The notes: generated by a model from the letters alone, not told the origin. A DNA stretch of 49,173 nt from an uncultured Bacteroidia bacterium (GCA_903907075.1 CAIVMQ010000012.1:1-49173); one strand, 5' to 3'. Shown: positions 34,637 to 44,892, counted from the first letter of the stretch. Made by a program: numbers and translations.

Positions 34637-35767
34637 CTACGATTTTGCCATTTTACGGCGGTAGTTCTCAACTTCCCAATTGTCAATAAATTCGATCTGA
34701 GCTTTATTCATGAATTTAGGACCGCCGAAATTCTCAGACAAATAGCTTATTTTTAGTATATTGGAATAGACTTCCAAGACATTTAGGGCTGATTTAAGAT
34801 TTTCTTCAACGGTGATCACCCCTTTACCTTCAAGGACAAGAACTTTGGGGAGATAGCCATATGTTTGGAGGTAATCGGCAACTAAGTGTTGTGTAGTTTC
34901 GATTTGCTTCTGGTCATTGTCAGCGATAGGAACAAAGAGGTAATATGCTTTACAATAGACAATATCATCGGGAGTAAAGGCGGTATCTGCTTTCGAAAAG
35001 CTTTCGCCATCCTTTGCAAAATAGTGACTTAAACTACTCTCTCTCGCGATAGCGGTAAAATGCTCGAATCCGGGATTTATATCTTCAATATTGTTAATGA
35101 TTGGCGATTCAAAGGGTTTTTGCTCCGGAGATGGAAGAAGATTTTTCACCCTTTGATTAATCTTCTCCATGACCATGGCATAGAGGTCGTTGATTTGAGC
35201 AATTGTATTGGCTGCGACAAAAATCCCGTGATTTTCAAGGAAAATAAGTTGTGGTGCTTTTGCAAATTTTGCCGTAAAGGCTGCTATCTCTGTCTCAACT
35301 TTCTTAAACAGGATATAACCCGGATCGGTATATGGGATGAATAGCGATTGATCGCCAAAGAGTTCCGCACAAATCGATGCTGAATGATTCGCACACATCA
35401 AGGCATTAACTAAGGTGGGGTGGGTGTGCACCACAAACGGGTAATCGATTATTTCGTGCATTGACGTCTCTACTGAGGGTCTGTTATTTCCCGACGATAC
35501 TATGGCATCTGCCAAGTCGGCTTTCACTTGAGCTTCACGCTGGTCTGCATTCTGACTGTAACTCTTCGAGGAGACTATTTTAAGTTTTTCACGCGAAAGA
35601 CAAACAAATCCATTCTCATCAATAGTCTCTAACGCGGCTCCACTCGCCTTAATCCAGATGTGTTTATTGTCTTTAAATGAGGTGTTTCCCCCTCCGGCGA
35701 TCACAAAACTCTTGTCTTTTCCATACGCTCTCGATACCGCTATTAACGCTGAAATATTCTGATCCAT
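34637..35767 (-). CDS. Class II aldolase/adducin family protein (RhaD/YuxG aldolase-half-like)
   Basis: 376 aa. It resembles the aldolase half of the bifunctional rhamnulose-1-phosphate aldolase/dehydrogenase proteins, without the dehydrogenase domain: VIAGGGNTSFKD, IKASGAALETI, RPSVETSMHEIIDYPFVVHT, and later FLENHGIFVAA. Zinc ligands are predicted in VVHTHPTLVNAL (HxH) and ENHG. It should cleave or modify a phosphorylated sugar or sugar acid; the substrate is not determined. It is probably co-transcribed with the SBF-like transporter downstream. A minus-strand TAnnTTTG element lies about 45 bases upstream. Confidence 0.85.
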   Translation of the reverse strand: MDQNISALIAVSRAYGKDKSFVIAGGGNTSFKDNKHIWIKASGAALETIDENGFVCLSREKLKIVSSKSYSQNADQREAQVKADLADAIVSSGNNRPSVETSMHEIIDYPFVVHTHPTLVNALMCANHSASICAELFGDQSLFIPYTDPGYILFKKVETEIAAFTAKFAKAPQLIFLENHGIFVAANTIAQINDLYAMVMEKINQRVKNLLPSPEQKPFESPIINNIEDINPGFEHFTAIARESSLSHYFAKDGESFSKADTAFTPDDIVYCKAYYLFVPIADNDQKQIETTQHLVADYLQTYGYLPKVLVLEGKGVITVEENLKSALNVLEVYSNILKISYLSENFGGPKFMNKAQIEFIDNWEVENYRRKMAKS

Positions 35768-35810
35768 TGCTTGTTTTTTTATCTTAAGTTCTACTGATTT
35801 CTTACTGCAT

Positions 35811-35818
35811 CAAAAGTA
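35811..35818 (-). promoter_or_regulatory. putative -7 element for the class II aldolase gene
   Basis: Minus-strand TACTTTTG matches TAnnTTTG, 44 bases before the start codon. The -33 element is not obvious. Confidence 0.4.
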
Positions 35819-35856
35819 AAAGAAAAATAGATGAACTTGCCACCTTACCTTGGATT

Positions 35857-35886
35857 ATTGATTTAGCTGATTTCTTATTAACTTTG
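35857..35886 (+). promoter_or_regulatory. promoter of the queuosine operon
   Basis: -33 ATTG (35857-35860), an 18-base spacer and -7 TAACTTTG (35879-35886), an exact TAnnTTTG. Transcription would begin near 35893, just before the candidate preQ1 aptamer. Confidence 0.6.
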
Positions 35887-35909
35887 TCGCTTAAATTGAG
35901 TATTAACTC

Positions 35910-35939
35910 CGTGTGCTTGAACACCACGTAAAAAACAAG
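35910..35939 (+). promoter_or_regulatory. candidate preQ1-I riboswitch
   Basis: A 30-base H-type pseudoknot can form. P1 is CGTG (35910-35913) with CACG (35925-35928). Loop bases CTTG (35916-35919) pair with CAAG (35936-35939) across an A-rich tail (TAAAAAA). The loop also contains ACACC, as in the B. subtilis preQ1-I aptamer, whose tail is AUAAAAAACUAA. It ends 4 bases before the start codon of a queuosine-precursor transporter. P1 is short (4 bp instead of 5), so it is a candidate, not a certain call. Confidence 0.6.
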
Positions 35940-35943
35940 TAAG

Positions 35944-36624
35944 ATGAAAAAGAGTGTCTCTGTATTATTTATGTTTGCAGGCATCCTGTTTGCAATATGT
36001 TTGCTGATCGCCAATATTCTGGCTACAAAAATTATCATGATTGGGCCCTGGGCCGCTCCTGCCGGAGTATTGATTTTTCCTGTCGCTTATATTATTAATG
36101 ATGTCATTGTTGAGGTCTGGGGTTACCGGAAAGCCCGGTTGATTATCTGGACAGGATTTACAGTTAATATTCTGGCAGTGCTCTTTTTTTCCCTCGCCAT
36201 TGTCGTACCTGCCGCTCCGTTTTGGCAACACCAGGATGCATTCTCCACCATTCTGGGAAGTACACCCCGAATTATTCTGGCTAGTCTGATGGCTTACCTT
36301 GTCGGTTCTTTCCTGAATGCTTTTGTGATGAGTAAGGTGAAGATTATCATGAAAGGAAAAGATTTTTCGGTTCGAGCGATCCTTTCTACCCTGATTGGTG
36401 AAGCTGCTGATTCGATGATTTTTATCGGTATTGCCTTTGCAGGAAATATGCCGTTTGCAATCCTGATGGGGATGATCGTAACCCAAGCGTGCATTAAAAC
36501 TGTTTATGAGATCATTGTACTTCCATTTACGATTCTTGTTGTAAACTGGGTTAAGAAAGTTGAAGGAATAGACTCTTTTGATGAGGCCGTTTCGTATAAT
36601 CCATTTTTAATCAATCAACTATAA
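35944..36624 (+). CDS. yhhQ: Queuosine precursor transporter (YhhQ family)
   Basis: 226-aa membrane protein with six predicted segments. Family motifs: LIANILATKIIMIG, AGVLIFPVAYIINDVIVEVW (the conserved D-x-x-x-E-V-x-G/W region), GYRKAR, LGSTPRIILASLMAYLVGSF, and IGEAADSMIFIGIAF. It takes up preQ0/preQ1 or queuine for tRNA queuosine modification. It is the first gene of an operon with queC and queF; the gap to queC is 5 bases. The candidate preQ1-I aptamer lies directly before the start, which suggests feedback control of uptake and synthesis together. Confidence 0.92.
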   Translation: MKKSVSVLFMFAGILFAICLLIANILATKIIMIGPWAAPAGVLIFPVAYIINDVIVEVWGYRKARLIIWTGFTVNILAVLFFSLAIVVPAAPFWQHQDAFSTILGSTPRIILASLMAYLVGSFLNAFVMSKVKIIMKGKDFSVRAILSTLIGEAADSMIFIGIAFAGNMPFAILMGMIVTQACIKTVYEIIVLPFTILVVNWVKKVEGIDSFDEAVSYNPFLINQL

Positions 36625-36629
36625 CTCGA

Positions 36630-37286
36630 ATGTCACAGGCATTGGTCGTTTTTTCAGGGGGTCAGGATTCGACAACCTGTCTGTTCTGGGCAAAAAAATA
36701 TTTTGAAACAGTGGTGGCTATTGCATTTAACTATGGTCAACGCCATATTTCGGAGCTCTCTGCGGCTAAGGTCATTGCGGAGCAGGCAGGGGTGTCCTTC
36801 CATATTTTTAATCTTGATATGTTAAGTGCTGTCTCGCATAATGCATTAACCGATTCGCAGATGGAAGTGGAGACGGATCAACCCGATCATCGTCCACCAA
36901 ATACTTTAGTCGAAGGGCGCAATATGCTCTTTTTGACTTATGCGGCTATTTTTGCCAAGGCAAATGGAATTAACAACATCATAACTGGGGTAGGGCAGGC
37001 CGATTATAGCGGCTATCCTGACTGTAGAAACGAATTTATCCTTTCATTGAATAAGACACTTAATCTCTCGATGGATTTTGAGTACATCATACACACGCCG
37101 TTGATGTGGTTGGATAAATCTCAGATCTGGGAGATGGCTGGCAACCTTGGAATCTTTGAGATTATTCGTGATCAGACTATAACCTGCTACCATGGGTTTG
37201 CTGGTGAAGGGTGCGGCAAATGCCCCTCTTGTAAATTACGTAACAAAGGATTAGTAACTTATTTAAATTCTAAAGAGAATGGATGA
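36630..37286 (+). CDS. queC: 7-cyano-7-deazaguanine (preQ0) synthase
   Basis: ATP-dependent conversion of 7-carboxy-7-deazaguanine to preQ0. 218 aa. The PP-loop is [14 protein letters not shown] (residues 7-20), followed by AFNYGQRH. The zinc site is C186, C195, C198 and C201 ([19 protein letters not shown]). [15 protein letters not shown] is the substrate-loop signature. Its end overlaps the queF start by 8 bases. QueD and QueE are not encoded in this window. Confidence 0.97.
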   Translation: MSQALVVFSGGQDSTTCLFWAKKYFETVVAIAFNYGQRHISELSAAKVIAEQAGVSFHIFNLDMLSAVSHNALTDSQMEVETDQPDHRPPNTLVEGRNMLFLTYAAIFAKANGINNIITGVGQADYSGYPDCRNEFILSLNKTLNLSMDFEYIIHTPLMWLDKSQIWEMAGNLGIFEIIRDQTITCYHGFAGEGCGKCPSCKLRNKGLVTYLNSKENG

Positions 37287-37749
37287 TTTAAAAAGTCTCG
37301 GAAATGCTACTGTTTATGGATTCAACTATGCTCCACAACTCTTGGAGTATTTCGATAATAAACATCCCCAGAACGATTACTGGGTTAAATTTAATTGTCC
37401 TGAATTTACTTCACTATGTCCCATTACGGGCCAGCCCGATTTTGCAACGATAACCATTAGTTATATCCCCGATATTAAGATGGTTGAAAGTAAGAGTCTA
37501 AAGCTTTATCTTTTCAGCTTTCGTAATCATGGCGGTTTTCATGAAGATTGTGTCAATCTGATTATGAAAGACCTTATTCAGCTTATGGAGCCAAGGTATA
37601 TCGAGGTGTGGGGTAAGTTTACACCCCGAGGCGGCATAAGTATTGATCCGTACTGTAATTATGGTAAGCCCGAAACAAAATTTGTTGCTATGGCAGAATA
37701 CCGAATGACAAATCACGACTTAAATCCTGATAAAATTGATAATCGATAG
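37279..37749 (+). CDS. queF: NADPH-dependent preQ0 reductase
   Basis: Reduces the nitrile of preQ0 to the aminomethyl group of preQ1. 156 aa, the short unimodular (B. subtilis-like) type. The catalytic Cys47 is in [14 protein letters not shown] with Asp54. The QueF motif [21 protein letters not shown] (residues 70-90) binds NADPH and substrate. It is translationally coupled to queC. A bidirectional terminator follows. Confidence 0.97.
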   Translation: MDDLKSLGNATVYGFNYAPQLLEYFDNKHPQNDYWVKFNCPEFTSLCPITGQPDFATITISYIPDIKMVESKSLKLYLFSFRNHGGFHEDCVNLIMKDLIQLMEPRYIEVWGKFTPRGGISIDPYCNYGKPETKFVAMAEYRMTNHDLNPDKIDNR

Positions 37750-37783
37750 TTTTCTTTAACGTAGTAAATCGATAATAATAAGC

Positions 37784-37816
37784 AAAAAAAGGTGCCCCAA
37801 TGGAGCACCTTTTTTT
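37784..37816. terminator. bidirectional terminator between queF and eno
   Basis: Stem GGTGC / GCACC, continuing CC/GG after one C-A mismatch and closed by an AAT loop. It is flanked by seven A on the left and seven T on the right. Serves both convergent genes. Confidence 0.88.
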
Positions 37817-37831
37817 CATGCAATAGGTATA

Positions 37832-39253
<1,422 letters not shown>

Positions 39254-39412
39254 AAAAAATGGGGATGATATGCTAAATAGAGGTTAATTCTTTTGGGAAG
39301 CTATCGGAAAGTAGGCTGAAATAACTTTAAAAGGGATAAATATCACTTTTGTTTTGTCACTTATCGGTTAAATTATCTACTGACTAAATCCAGTGTTATA
39401 GAGTATCTTTTT

Positions 39413-40720
39413 TTAATTCCCTTCTTTCTCAAGTTTTTTCTGAATCTTGCGGATCGCTGATTCAATCGGTTTTTCGGGTTCAATAACATTGTATTCCCCC
39501 CAGAAGGACCGATCTGCAAATCCTGAAATTTCATCGGTCATCACGATATCGCTCTTCATCCGTTCACTCACCCGAACAGGTTTTTCACTGGCTTGTTCCC
39601 AGTCAGTTACCGCCATTTCAATAGTCGATTCATAGTTCGTATTGAATAATCGCTTTTCCCATTCAATCTTAAAGGTGATCTGACCTCTCGAATAACTATA
39701 ATGCCATCTGCCGTTTTTTTCGCGGTAGTCGATATGGTAAGCAGCACTTGTTGGATAAACCTTTGCTCCGACAGGTTTCTTTTTAATGAACATTTCTGCT
39801 GTCAATTGTTTATTCGAAACATTTAAATTGAAAGATGCATTGGTAATTGCAAGGCTTTCGGTGTCAATATACAATGTTCCAAAATAGAGCGGAGCAGTAA
39901 TGTAAGGTCGTTGCTTAAAAGTAATCACATAGATAAACCGGTCATTGATTTTTGTGATGTTGTCTAGTTTGTACTCGTAATTTCCTAGCATATCATCTGT
40001 AAAGATCATCTCAGGATTCTTCATGATATCTAAGAATAACGTATTGTAAGGACCACCCTGAAGCTTAAATGTTAATGTATCAAGCTTTGTGTAATCGGTA
40101 CTCTTTCTTGCTTTGAACAGTTGGGCGATATCCGGTTTGTTTGATTGGTAAGGTTGTTTGAATAGTTCAACGACTGCTTCTGATAGTGATACATAGGTTC
40201 GTCTTTTCTTTATGGTCTCACGATAAAATGCGGTCATCGTAGTCGCTTCATTGAAGTAATTTTCGGCTCGCTTATTCATAACCTCACGCATCAATAATTC
40301 AGGATCTTTCGGGGTTATTTTGATCTCAGTTAGTTTTACTACAAAGAGTTCCAGCTCAATTTTATTCTTCTCAGTTTTTAAAAGTGAGATCGGTACACTT
40401 TTATCTTTATAACCTAAAAAAGCGACGGTGATTTTTCCATTGGCTAACGACTTTGGGACTTTAAGTGCGAATTCACCCTCGGTATTGGTTATTGTGGCGA
40501 TATTGGTCCCTTCAATCGTTAATGAGGCAAAGGTTAAAGGGTTTCTTGATTCCTGATCGATCACCGATCCTTTAAATTGAATATAGGTTAAGGTGTCCGG
40601 CTGATTGGATTTCGGAGAACCTGATGCAGCACGTGTCGAGTTGACAAATCCCATAAAAATCACACTTGCAACCAATAACTTTAAGCCTCTTAGATAAGAT
40701 TTAAAATTCATTGTTTTCAT
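39413..40720 (-). CDS. Carboxypeptidase-regulatory-like domain protein, secreted
   Basis: 435 aa. The signal peptide is at about 1-31 (LKLLVASVIFMGFVNSTRA). A carboxypeptidase-D-regulatory-like beta-sandwich is at about 48-115: FKGSVIDQESRNPLTFASLT, then GEFALKVP and FLGYKDKSV, the arrangement found at the N-terminus of many Bacteroidota surface proteins. The rest (about 130-420) is a beta-rich domain of unknown function with MTAFYRETIKKRRTYVSLSE and repeated LAITNASFNLNV-like strands. There is no TonB-dependent receptor barrel or plug. It probably acts in the periplasm or outer membrane. Start ambiguity: Met1 or Met4. Confidence 0.8.
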   Translation of the reverse strand: MKTMNFKSYLRGLKLLVASVIFMGFVNSTRAASGSPKSNQPDTLTYIQFKGSVIDQESRNPLTFASLTIEGTNIATITNTEGEFALKVPKSLANGKITVAFLGYKDKSVPISLLKTEKNKIELELFVVKLTEIKITPKDPELLMREVMNKRAENYFNEATTMTAFYRETIKKRRTYVSLSEAVVELFKQPYQSNKPDIAQLFKARKSTDYTKLDTLTFKLQGGPYNTLFLDIMKNPEMIFTDDMLGNYEYKLDNITKINDRFIYVITFKQRPYITAPLYFGTLYIDTESLAITNASFNLNVSNKQLTAEMFIKKKPVGAKVYPTSAAYHIDYREKNGRWHYSYSRGQITFKIEWEKRLFNTNYESTIEMAVTDWEQASEKPVRVSERMKSDIVMTDEISGFADRSFWGEYNVIEPEKPIESAIRKIQKKLEKEGN

Positions 40721-40745
40721 GATTTCCGTTTTATATCGTTTAACG

Positions 40746-40753
40746 TATCTTTG
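40746..40753 (+). promoter_or_regulatory. putative -7 element upstream of the small ORF and dacB
   Basis: TATCTTTG matches TAnnTTTG in the divergent intergenic region. A TTTC lies 16 bases upstream as a weak -33. Confidence 0.3.
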
Positions 40754-40828
40754 AAGGTGCGTATTTTCTGAAATTAGAATTAAAAGAATCCTTATAAATA
40801 TAACACTAATTTTAGATTTTCTTATCTC

Positions 40829-40963
40829 GTGAAGGTATTAACTTTTCTTTATTTTTTCTTTGCTTTATGTTTTTATGTATACTCTCAAAAGATTAAATCG
40901 GAGGTTGTTGGTGCTCGAATATTGAGACTTTTATACAAAGAGTGGTTGTTCGATAAATTTTAA
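40829..40963 (+). CDS. Possible small secreted or membrane peptide (44 aa)
   Basis: Short reading frame starting with GTG. The first 18 residues (VKVLTFLYFFFALCFYVY) are a hydrophobic signal or membrane segment. The remaining 26 are basic and amphipathic (KIKSEVVGARILRLLYKEW). It ends 13 bases before dacB in the same direction. It matches no known family and has no recognisable ribosome site. It could be a leader peptide, a small membrane protein or chance. Confidence 0.3.
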   Translation: MKVLTFLYFFFALCFYVYSQKIKSEVVGARILRLLYKEWLFDKF

Positions 40964-40976
40964 TAGGATATTTTTT

Positions 40977-42419
40977 ATGGGCTTTAATAATAGGCGGATT
41001 TTCTTTTTTTTGTGCGGATTTTTCACTCTTTTAACTGGATGGGCACAGCCTAATTCAGAAATCAAAGGGTTGGATCTTAAAACTGCGGGACTATCTGTCT
41101 ATGCTATAAATGCTGAAGATGGCCAGGTAATTTATCAAACACCACAGATCAGCCTGGTTCCCGCATCGGTTATGAAAGTAATCACCGTTACTGCAGCGCT
41201 CGAAATCTTGGGCCCCGATTTTAAATTTCATACTCAATTAGGTTATAATGGTATGATAAATCCGGTAGATAGTGCCCTTGAAGGAAATATTATTCTCAAA
41301 GGTGGATGTGATCCTGCATTTTATTCCCACTATTTCACGCAACATTATCTTGGTACTTTTGAGGGGTGGGCCGATGAACTATTAAAAAAAGGGATAGCCA
41401 CTGTTAAAGGTGATTTAGTCGTTGATATCTCTCAGTCGGAAGGGCAATCAATACCAGGTGGATGGCTTTGGGAAGATATCGGCAATTATTATGGCACGGG
41501 AGTCTCAGCATTATCTTATTCCGATAATTATTATACCCTTCATCTGTCATCGTCGAATGTTCCTGGGGAGAGGGTTTCGATAAGTCAGATCTCTCCATTT
41601 ATTGATAGCCTGAAGTTGGTTAATCGTGTTGTCAGCTCTACAATAAATAAGGATATGACATCTGTTTACGGTGCACCTGGATCGATGAATCAATTTATCG
41701 AGGGATCGATCCCATGCGGACAAGCTGATTTTACTGTAAAAGCAGCAATGCCCGATCCCGCTAAGATTGCTGCAGCTGAGTTTATGCGTGTTCTGAGAAG
41801 TAAGGGGATAGCTATTTCTGGTAGGATTAATGTAGAATCTCAACCGCGAGATTTTACTATTGAAATTATTGCTGATAAGGGTTCGCCGCAGCTTAAAGAT
41901 TTAATCGTTCCCTTAAACCAGGAGAGTCTTAATCTGTATGCTGAACATTTATTGCGGGAGGTGGGTCGACACCAAAAAGGTACATCCTCATTGGCTCAAA
42001 GCCTTGCTGCAATTAAAGAATTTTGTGCGCTGCGAGAGATTTATACGGATGGTTTTTACCCCACCGATGGGAGTGGATTATCGCGTTCGAATGGGATCTG
42101 CACGCGCACCTTAGCGGAGATTGTGCGGAGTGTTTATCGGGGTGTCAATAGTGACTGTTTTGTGAAGTCGCTCTCCATAGCAGGGGTAAGCGGAACGTTG
42201 AAAAGTGCTTATAAAGGTTCTGTGTTGGAAAATAACTTACATGCCAAAACGGGATCAATGTCTCGTGTGCGCAGTTTATCCGGCATCTTTACGAATGAAT
42301 TTGGAGCTAAGATCATCTTTGCAGTTATTGCCAATAATTTTGAATGTTCACAGACTGAAATGGCCCGCTCGATTCAAGGATTACTCGAGCAATTGTATCA
42401 TTTTAAATCGTCAAATTAG
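40977..42419 (+). CDS. dacB: D-alanyl-D-alanine carboxypeptidase/endopeptidase (PBP4, S13)
   Basis: 480-aa periplasmic peptidoglycan hydrolase. The signal peptide is about 1-23 (FFLCGFFTLLTGWAQ). The three penicillin-binding motifs are complete: S64-V-M-K67 in VPASVMKVITVT, S182-D-N184 in LSYSDNYYTLHL, and K424-T-G426 in LHAKTGSMSRV. The length matches the family. DGSGLSRSNGICTRTL is also typical of PBP4. It trims pentapeptides and cuts cross-links. Confidence 0.94.
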   Translation: MGFNNRRIFFFLCGFFTLLTGWAQPNSEIKGLDLKTAGLSVYAINAEDGQVIYQTPQISLVPASVMKVITVTAALEILGPDFKFHTQLGYNGMINPVDSALEGNIILKGGCDPAFYSHYFTQHYLGTFEGWADELLKKGIATVKGDLVVDISQSEGQSIPGGWLWEDIGNYYGTGVSALSYSDNYYTLHLSSSNVPGERVSISQISPFIDSLKLVNRVVSSTINKDMTSVYGAPGSMNQFIEGSIPCGQADFTVKAAMPDPAKIAAAEFMRVLRSKGIAISGRINVESQPRDFTIEIIADKGSPQLKDLIVPLNQESLNLYAEHLLREVGRHQKGTSSLAQSLAAIKEFCALREIYTDGFYPTDGSGLSRSNGICTRTLAEIVRSVYRGVNSDCFVKSLSIAGVSGTLKSAYKGSVLENNLHAKTGSMSRVRSLSGIFTNEFGAKIIFAVIANNFECSQTEMARSIQGLLEQLYHFKSSN

Positions 42420-42437
42420 TTTCAAAACGACAGCATT

Positions 42438-42465
42438 AAAAAAGTGCTTCCATTTGGAAGCACTT
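42438..42465 (-). terminator. intrinsic terminator after the papain-like protease gene
   Basis: Perfect 10-bp stem AAGTGCTTCC / GGAAGCACTT with an ATTT loop. Read on the minus strand it is followed by six T, so it best serves the C1 peptidase gene; it may also stop dacB transcripts. Confidence 0.75.
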
Positions 42466-42505
42466 CGTTAACTAATTGATCAGTTGATCTATATTTTAAG
42501 TTGCT

Positions 42506-43477
42506 CTATTGAAGTGTTGCATAATATACATTTGCCGTAGGAACAATTCTAGTGCTCATAAAAACCGAATATGGCATATAGAAAAATCCATGATTGCCCC
42601 ATGCTGTACCCCATGAATTTTGAACTAAGAATGCCTTTTTAGTATCGTCGTATCCGATAATTGGAACGGCATGACCTCCAAGTAATTTTGCTCCTGTAAC
42701 CAGAGTTCCATTCGCTTTTAACGGATTATATGTATAATTTGTTGTGTTTAAGTTTTCAAAAATGGTATAGGCTGAAACATCATAAACATTAAATCCTAAC
42801 ATTACTGGAATATTTGACCTTAGTACTGTTTTTACAGCTGCCGTGTCACCCGACGTGATCATAGCATAATTTATGGAGGCCTGACCAATACGGTATGCTA
42901 ACCCTTCAGTAAGATTGGCTGCTGTAGGTGTTGTTTTGTAGGCTGTTGACTTTGTACTACTAGGATAAGCGTACGATGATTCCAGACATGCTCCATATTT
43001 TTGCAACGCCTGTGGAATATTAACCATATTGGCACCTGGATCTGAAGATATATTTTTTTTCATGAGCAGAACCCGCTCGCAATAGTATATAAATGCAGGA
43101 CTTAAAACAGGTGGCCAGGCACTGTTTTTGTAGAAATAAAGAATCTCATCAACCTCGACGCCACAAAATGCGGTACAAGAACCAATCGGTCCTTGATCTC
43201 TTACAGGTGGCGACGAGAGGGTATAGACGGCAGGAGCAACTGCTGCTCCCTTAAGTCCCATAGCTGAATGAAACGATTCTTTAGAATATAGCGGAATGTT
43301 TAGATATTGATCTGGGGTCATTGGTAGAACACCATAGATGTGGCTACCGCTTGAAACTAAGTTATTCGGATCCTGAAGATCACCTCCGTTAGTTAAAAGT
43401 GTGCTCCTGGTACATCCCGAAATTAATAAGGTGATAAACGTTAGAGAAATGAATAGTGATTTAGTTGAATGCCTCAT
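42506..43477 (-). CDS. Papain-like (C1) cysteine protease lipoprotein
   Basis: 323 aa from the preferred start MRHSTKS. The N-terminal signal has a lipobox (LLISGC, Cys22), so it is a lipoprotein. The papain-family triad is visible: catalytic Cys101 in RDQGPIGSCTAFCGVEVDE, His in LGGHAVPIIGYDD and Asn in VQNSWGTAWGNHGFF. The oxyanion Gln lies in RDQG. Its role outside the cytoplasm is unknown. A TAnnTTTG element at 43496-43503 supports this start over the upstream in-frame ATG at 43498. A terminator follows. Confidence 0.92.
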   Translation of the reverse strand: MRHSTKSLFISLTFITLLISGCTRSTLLTNGGDLQDPNNLVSSGSHIYGVLPMTPDQYLNIPLYSKESFHSAMGLKGAAVAPAVYTLSSPPVRDQGPIGSCTAFCGVEVDEILYFYKNSAWPPVLSPAFIYYCERVLLMKKNISSDPGANMVNIPQALQKYGACLESSYAYPSSTKSTAYKTTPTAANLTEGLAYRIGQASINYAMITSGDTAAVKTVLRSNIPVMLGFNVYDVSAYTIFENLNTTNYTYNPLKANGTLVTGAKLLGGHAVPIIGYDDTKKAFLVQNSWGTAWGNHGFFYMPYSVFMSTRIVPTANVYYATLQ

Positions 43478-43495
43478 ATTATTTATTTTAAGTCG

Positions 43496-43503
43496 CAAAA
43501 TTA
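43496..43503 (-). promoter_or_regulatory. putative -7 element for the C1 protease gene
   Basis: Minus-strand TAATTTTG matches TAnnTTTG, about 19 bases before the preferred start at 43477. Confidence 0.4.
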
Positions 43504-43613
43504 GTATAAAATATTTTTTAAATTTTGCTTTTATTGAAAATTTAATTCTACAGTTAAGTGCTAAGCGTTTTTATTCAATTGGGCATTATTGAGGATTAAC
43601 ACCGAATGAATTT

Positions 43614-44045
43614 TCAGTGATTTTTAGTGATTATCGAATGGTTCTTAATCCATATTTCAGTAAGTTTTTCATAGGTTATTTTTATTCCTAAGGTTATTAT
43701 AACAGAGATGCAAGCTGTTATTCCCAGGCCACCACCAAATCCTTTGAAATAGGAGGTTATGAACATAAAAAGAATTCCAAATATTATCCCGGAAAATAGT
43801 ATCTCAGTCTTTAAGATTACTTTTTCTGCTGACATCCCGATTAATGAAGCTCCGAAAAAAGCAACAGGAATCAGATGGACTACATCAGGACTAAAGAATT
43901 TTGGACAGTAACGGAAAAATATAGCTACGGTAAAGGATAATAATGCAGAAGTAGTAATCTTATTGATTTTAAAATTATTGCTTACTTCAAAGGTTAGGAA
44001 TGCTCCCAGCACGCTAGTTAATATGATTATAAAACTATCAGACAT
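43614..44045 (-). CDS. Small integral membrane protein, paralogue of the upstream gene
   Basis: 143 aa from ATG 44045 (an in-frame ATG at 44075 would lengthen the overlap). About five hydrophobic segments. The family is unrecognised. Two motifs match the upstream neighbour: IPVAFFGASLIGMSA here against LPVPIYCGSFVGMSA there, and GGGLGITACISV against GGRLGTIAFMSV. The start overlaps the end of the upstream gene by 8 bases, so the two are co-translated. This suggests a heteromeric membrane complex, perhaps a transporter or channel made of two related halves (inference). Confidence 0.75.
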   Translation of the reverse strand: MSDSFIIILTSVLGAFLTFEVSNNFKINKITTSALLSFTVAIFFRYCPKFFSPDVVHLIPVAFFGASLIGMSAEKVILKTEILFSGIIFGILFMFITSYFKGFGGGLGITACISVIITLGIKITYEKLTEIWIKNHSIITKNH

Positions 44046-44667
44046 TAATAAGGTACTTAGAAAGAAAAAAGACAACAGTTACACTCATAAAAGCGATTGT
44101 TCCCAAACGTCCGCCTATTCCGATTAACATGTTTTGTGTACCCACAAATAGCAGTCCGGCGAAGAAACCCACTAAGCCAACCGTAAATATATTCGTTAAG
44201 ATGAATGAGGCCGACATTCCTACGAATGAGCCGCAGTAGATTGGAACGGGTAATGCTTTAAAGGTTTTATTTTCTTTAGCAATTAGTAGGGGAATAGACG
44301 AGATTAGGCCCACGGATGAAGCTCCTATGATAGGTCCTAACATAAGATCAATACTGATATAATACGTTACCATTGAACCAAGGCTGCATGAAAGAAGAGA
44401 AATCCAATCACCTAAATTTAGATTGTGAATAGCCTCTCCATCCTTGTTGCGCATCCGTATAGGGTGATCAAGTTTGCTATGCCTTGAAATTACGGTTGAA
44501 AAACCGGTAATTAGCAATCCAACTAAGACGGCTGTGGATAAATAGGCAGAGGTAAATTGGCTATTCTCATAAAGAAAACGTCCAATAAATATTACCTGAA
44601 TTAAAATAATTGAGAATAATAAAATTAGGTTTGTTCTTCGACCACTTTTTATTGTTTTGATTACCAT
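44038..44667 (-). CDS. Integral membrane protein, first of a paralogous pair
   Basis: 209 aa, about six hydrophobic segments. The N-terminal 75 residues (basic start KTIKSGRR, two membrane segments and a soluble loop with MRNKDGEAIHNLNLGDW) have no counterpart in the partner. The C-terminal 130 residues align with most of the partner protein, including ALPVPIYCGSFVGMSASFIL and GIGGRLGTIAFMSV. I recognise no known family. The glycine-rich repeated motif in both proteins resembles the pseudo-repeats of small-solute transporters, but this is inference. Confidence 0.75.
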   Translation of the reverse strand: MVIKTIKSGRRTNLILLFSIILIQVIFIGRFLYENSQFTSAYLSTAVLVGLLITGFSTVISRHSKLDHPIRMRNKDGEAIHNLNLGDWISLLSCSLGSMVTYYISIDLMLGPIIGASSVGLISSIPLLIAKENKTFKALPVPIYCGSFVGMSASFILTNIFTVGLVGFFAGLLFVGTQNMLIGIGGRLGTIAFMSVTVVFFLSKYLINV

Positions 44668-44892
44668 CTACCGATTTTTAATTATGTTATTAATAACAAT
44701 TCTAATTAAGAAAAGTTTTGTTTAAATTATTTTTAATCACAAAAAGATTCTAAAACCCTATCTTAGTTATAGTCTAGGAATTGTGAAATGAGGTTCTTCG
44801 GAGATGGGAACCAATTTAATTATATCCTGATGATTTTAAGTTTGAAAAAATAGGAATGGTATCTTTTATCGAGGCTTAAAGTTTCTAAATAG

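Noticed and set aside
35965..36486. 173-residue minus-strand frame opposite yhhQ
   Set aside because: Low-complexity polar composition (many His, Asn, Lys and Arg) and wholly antisense to a clear membrane-protein gene.
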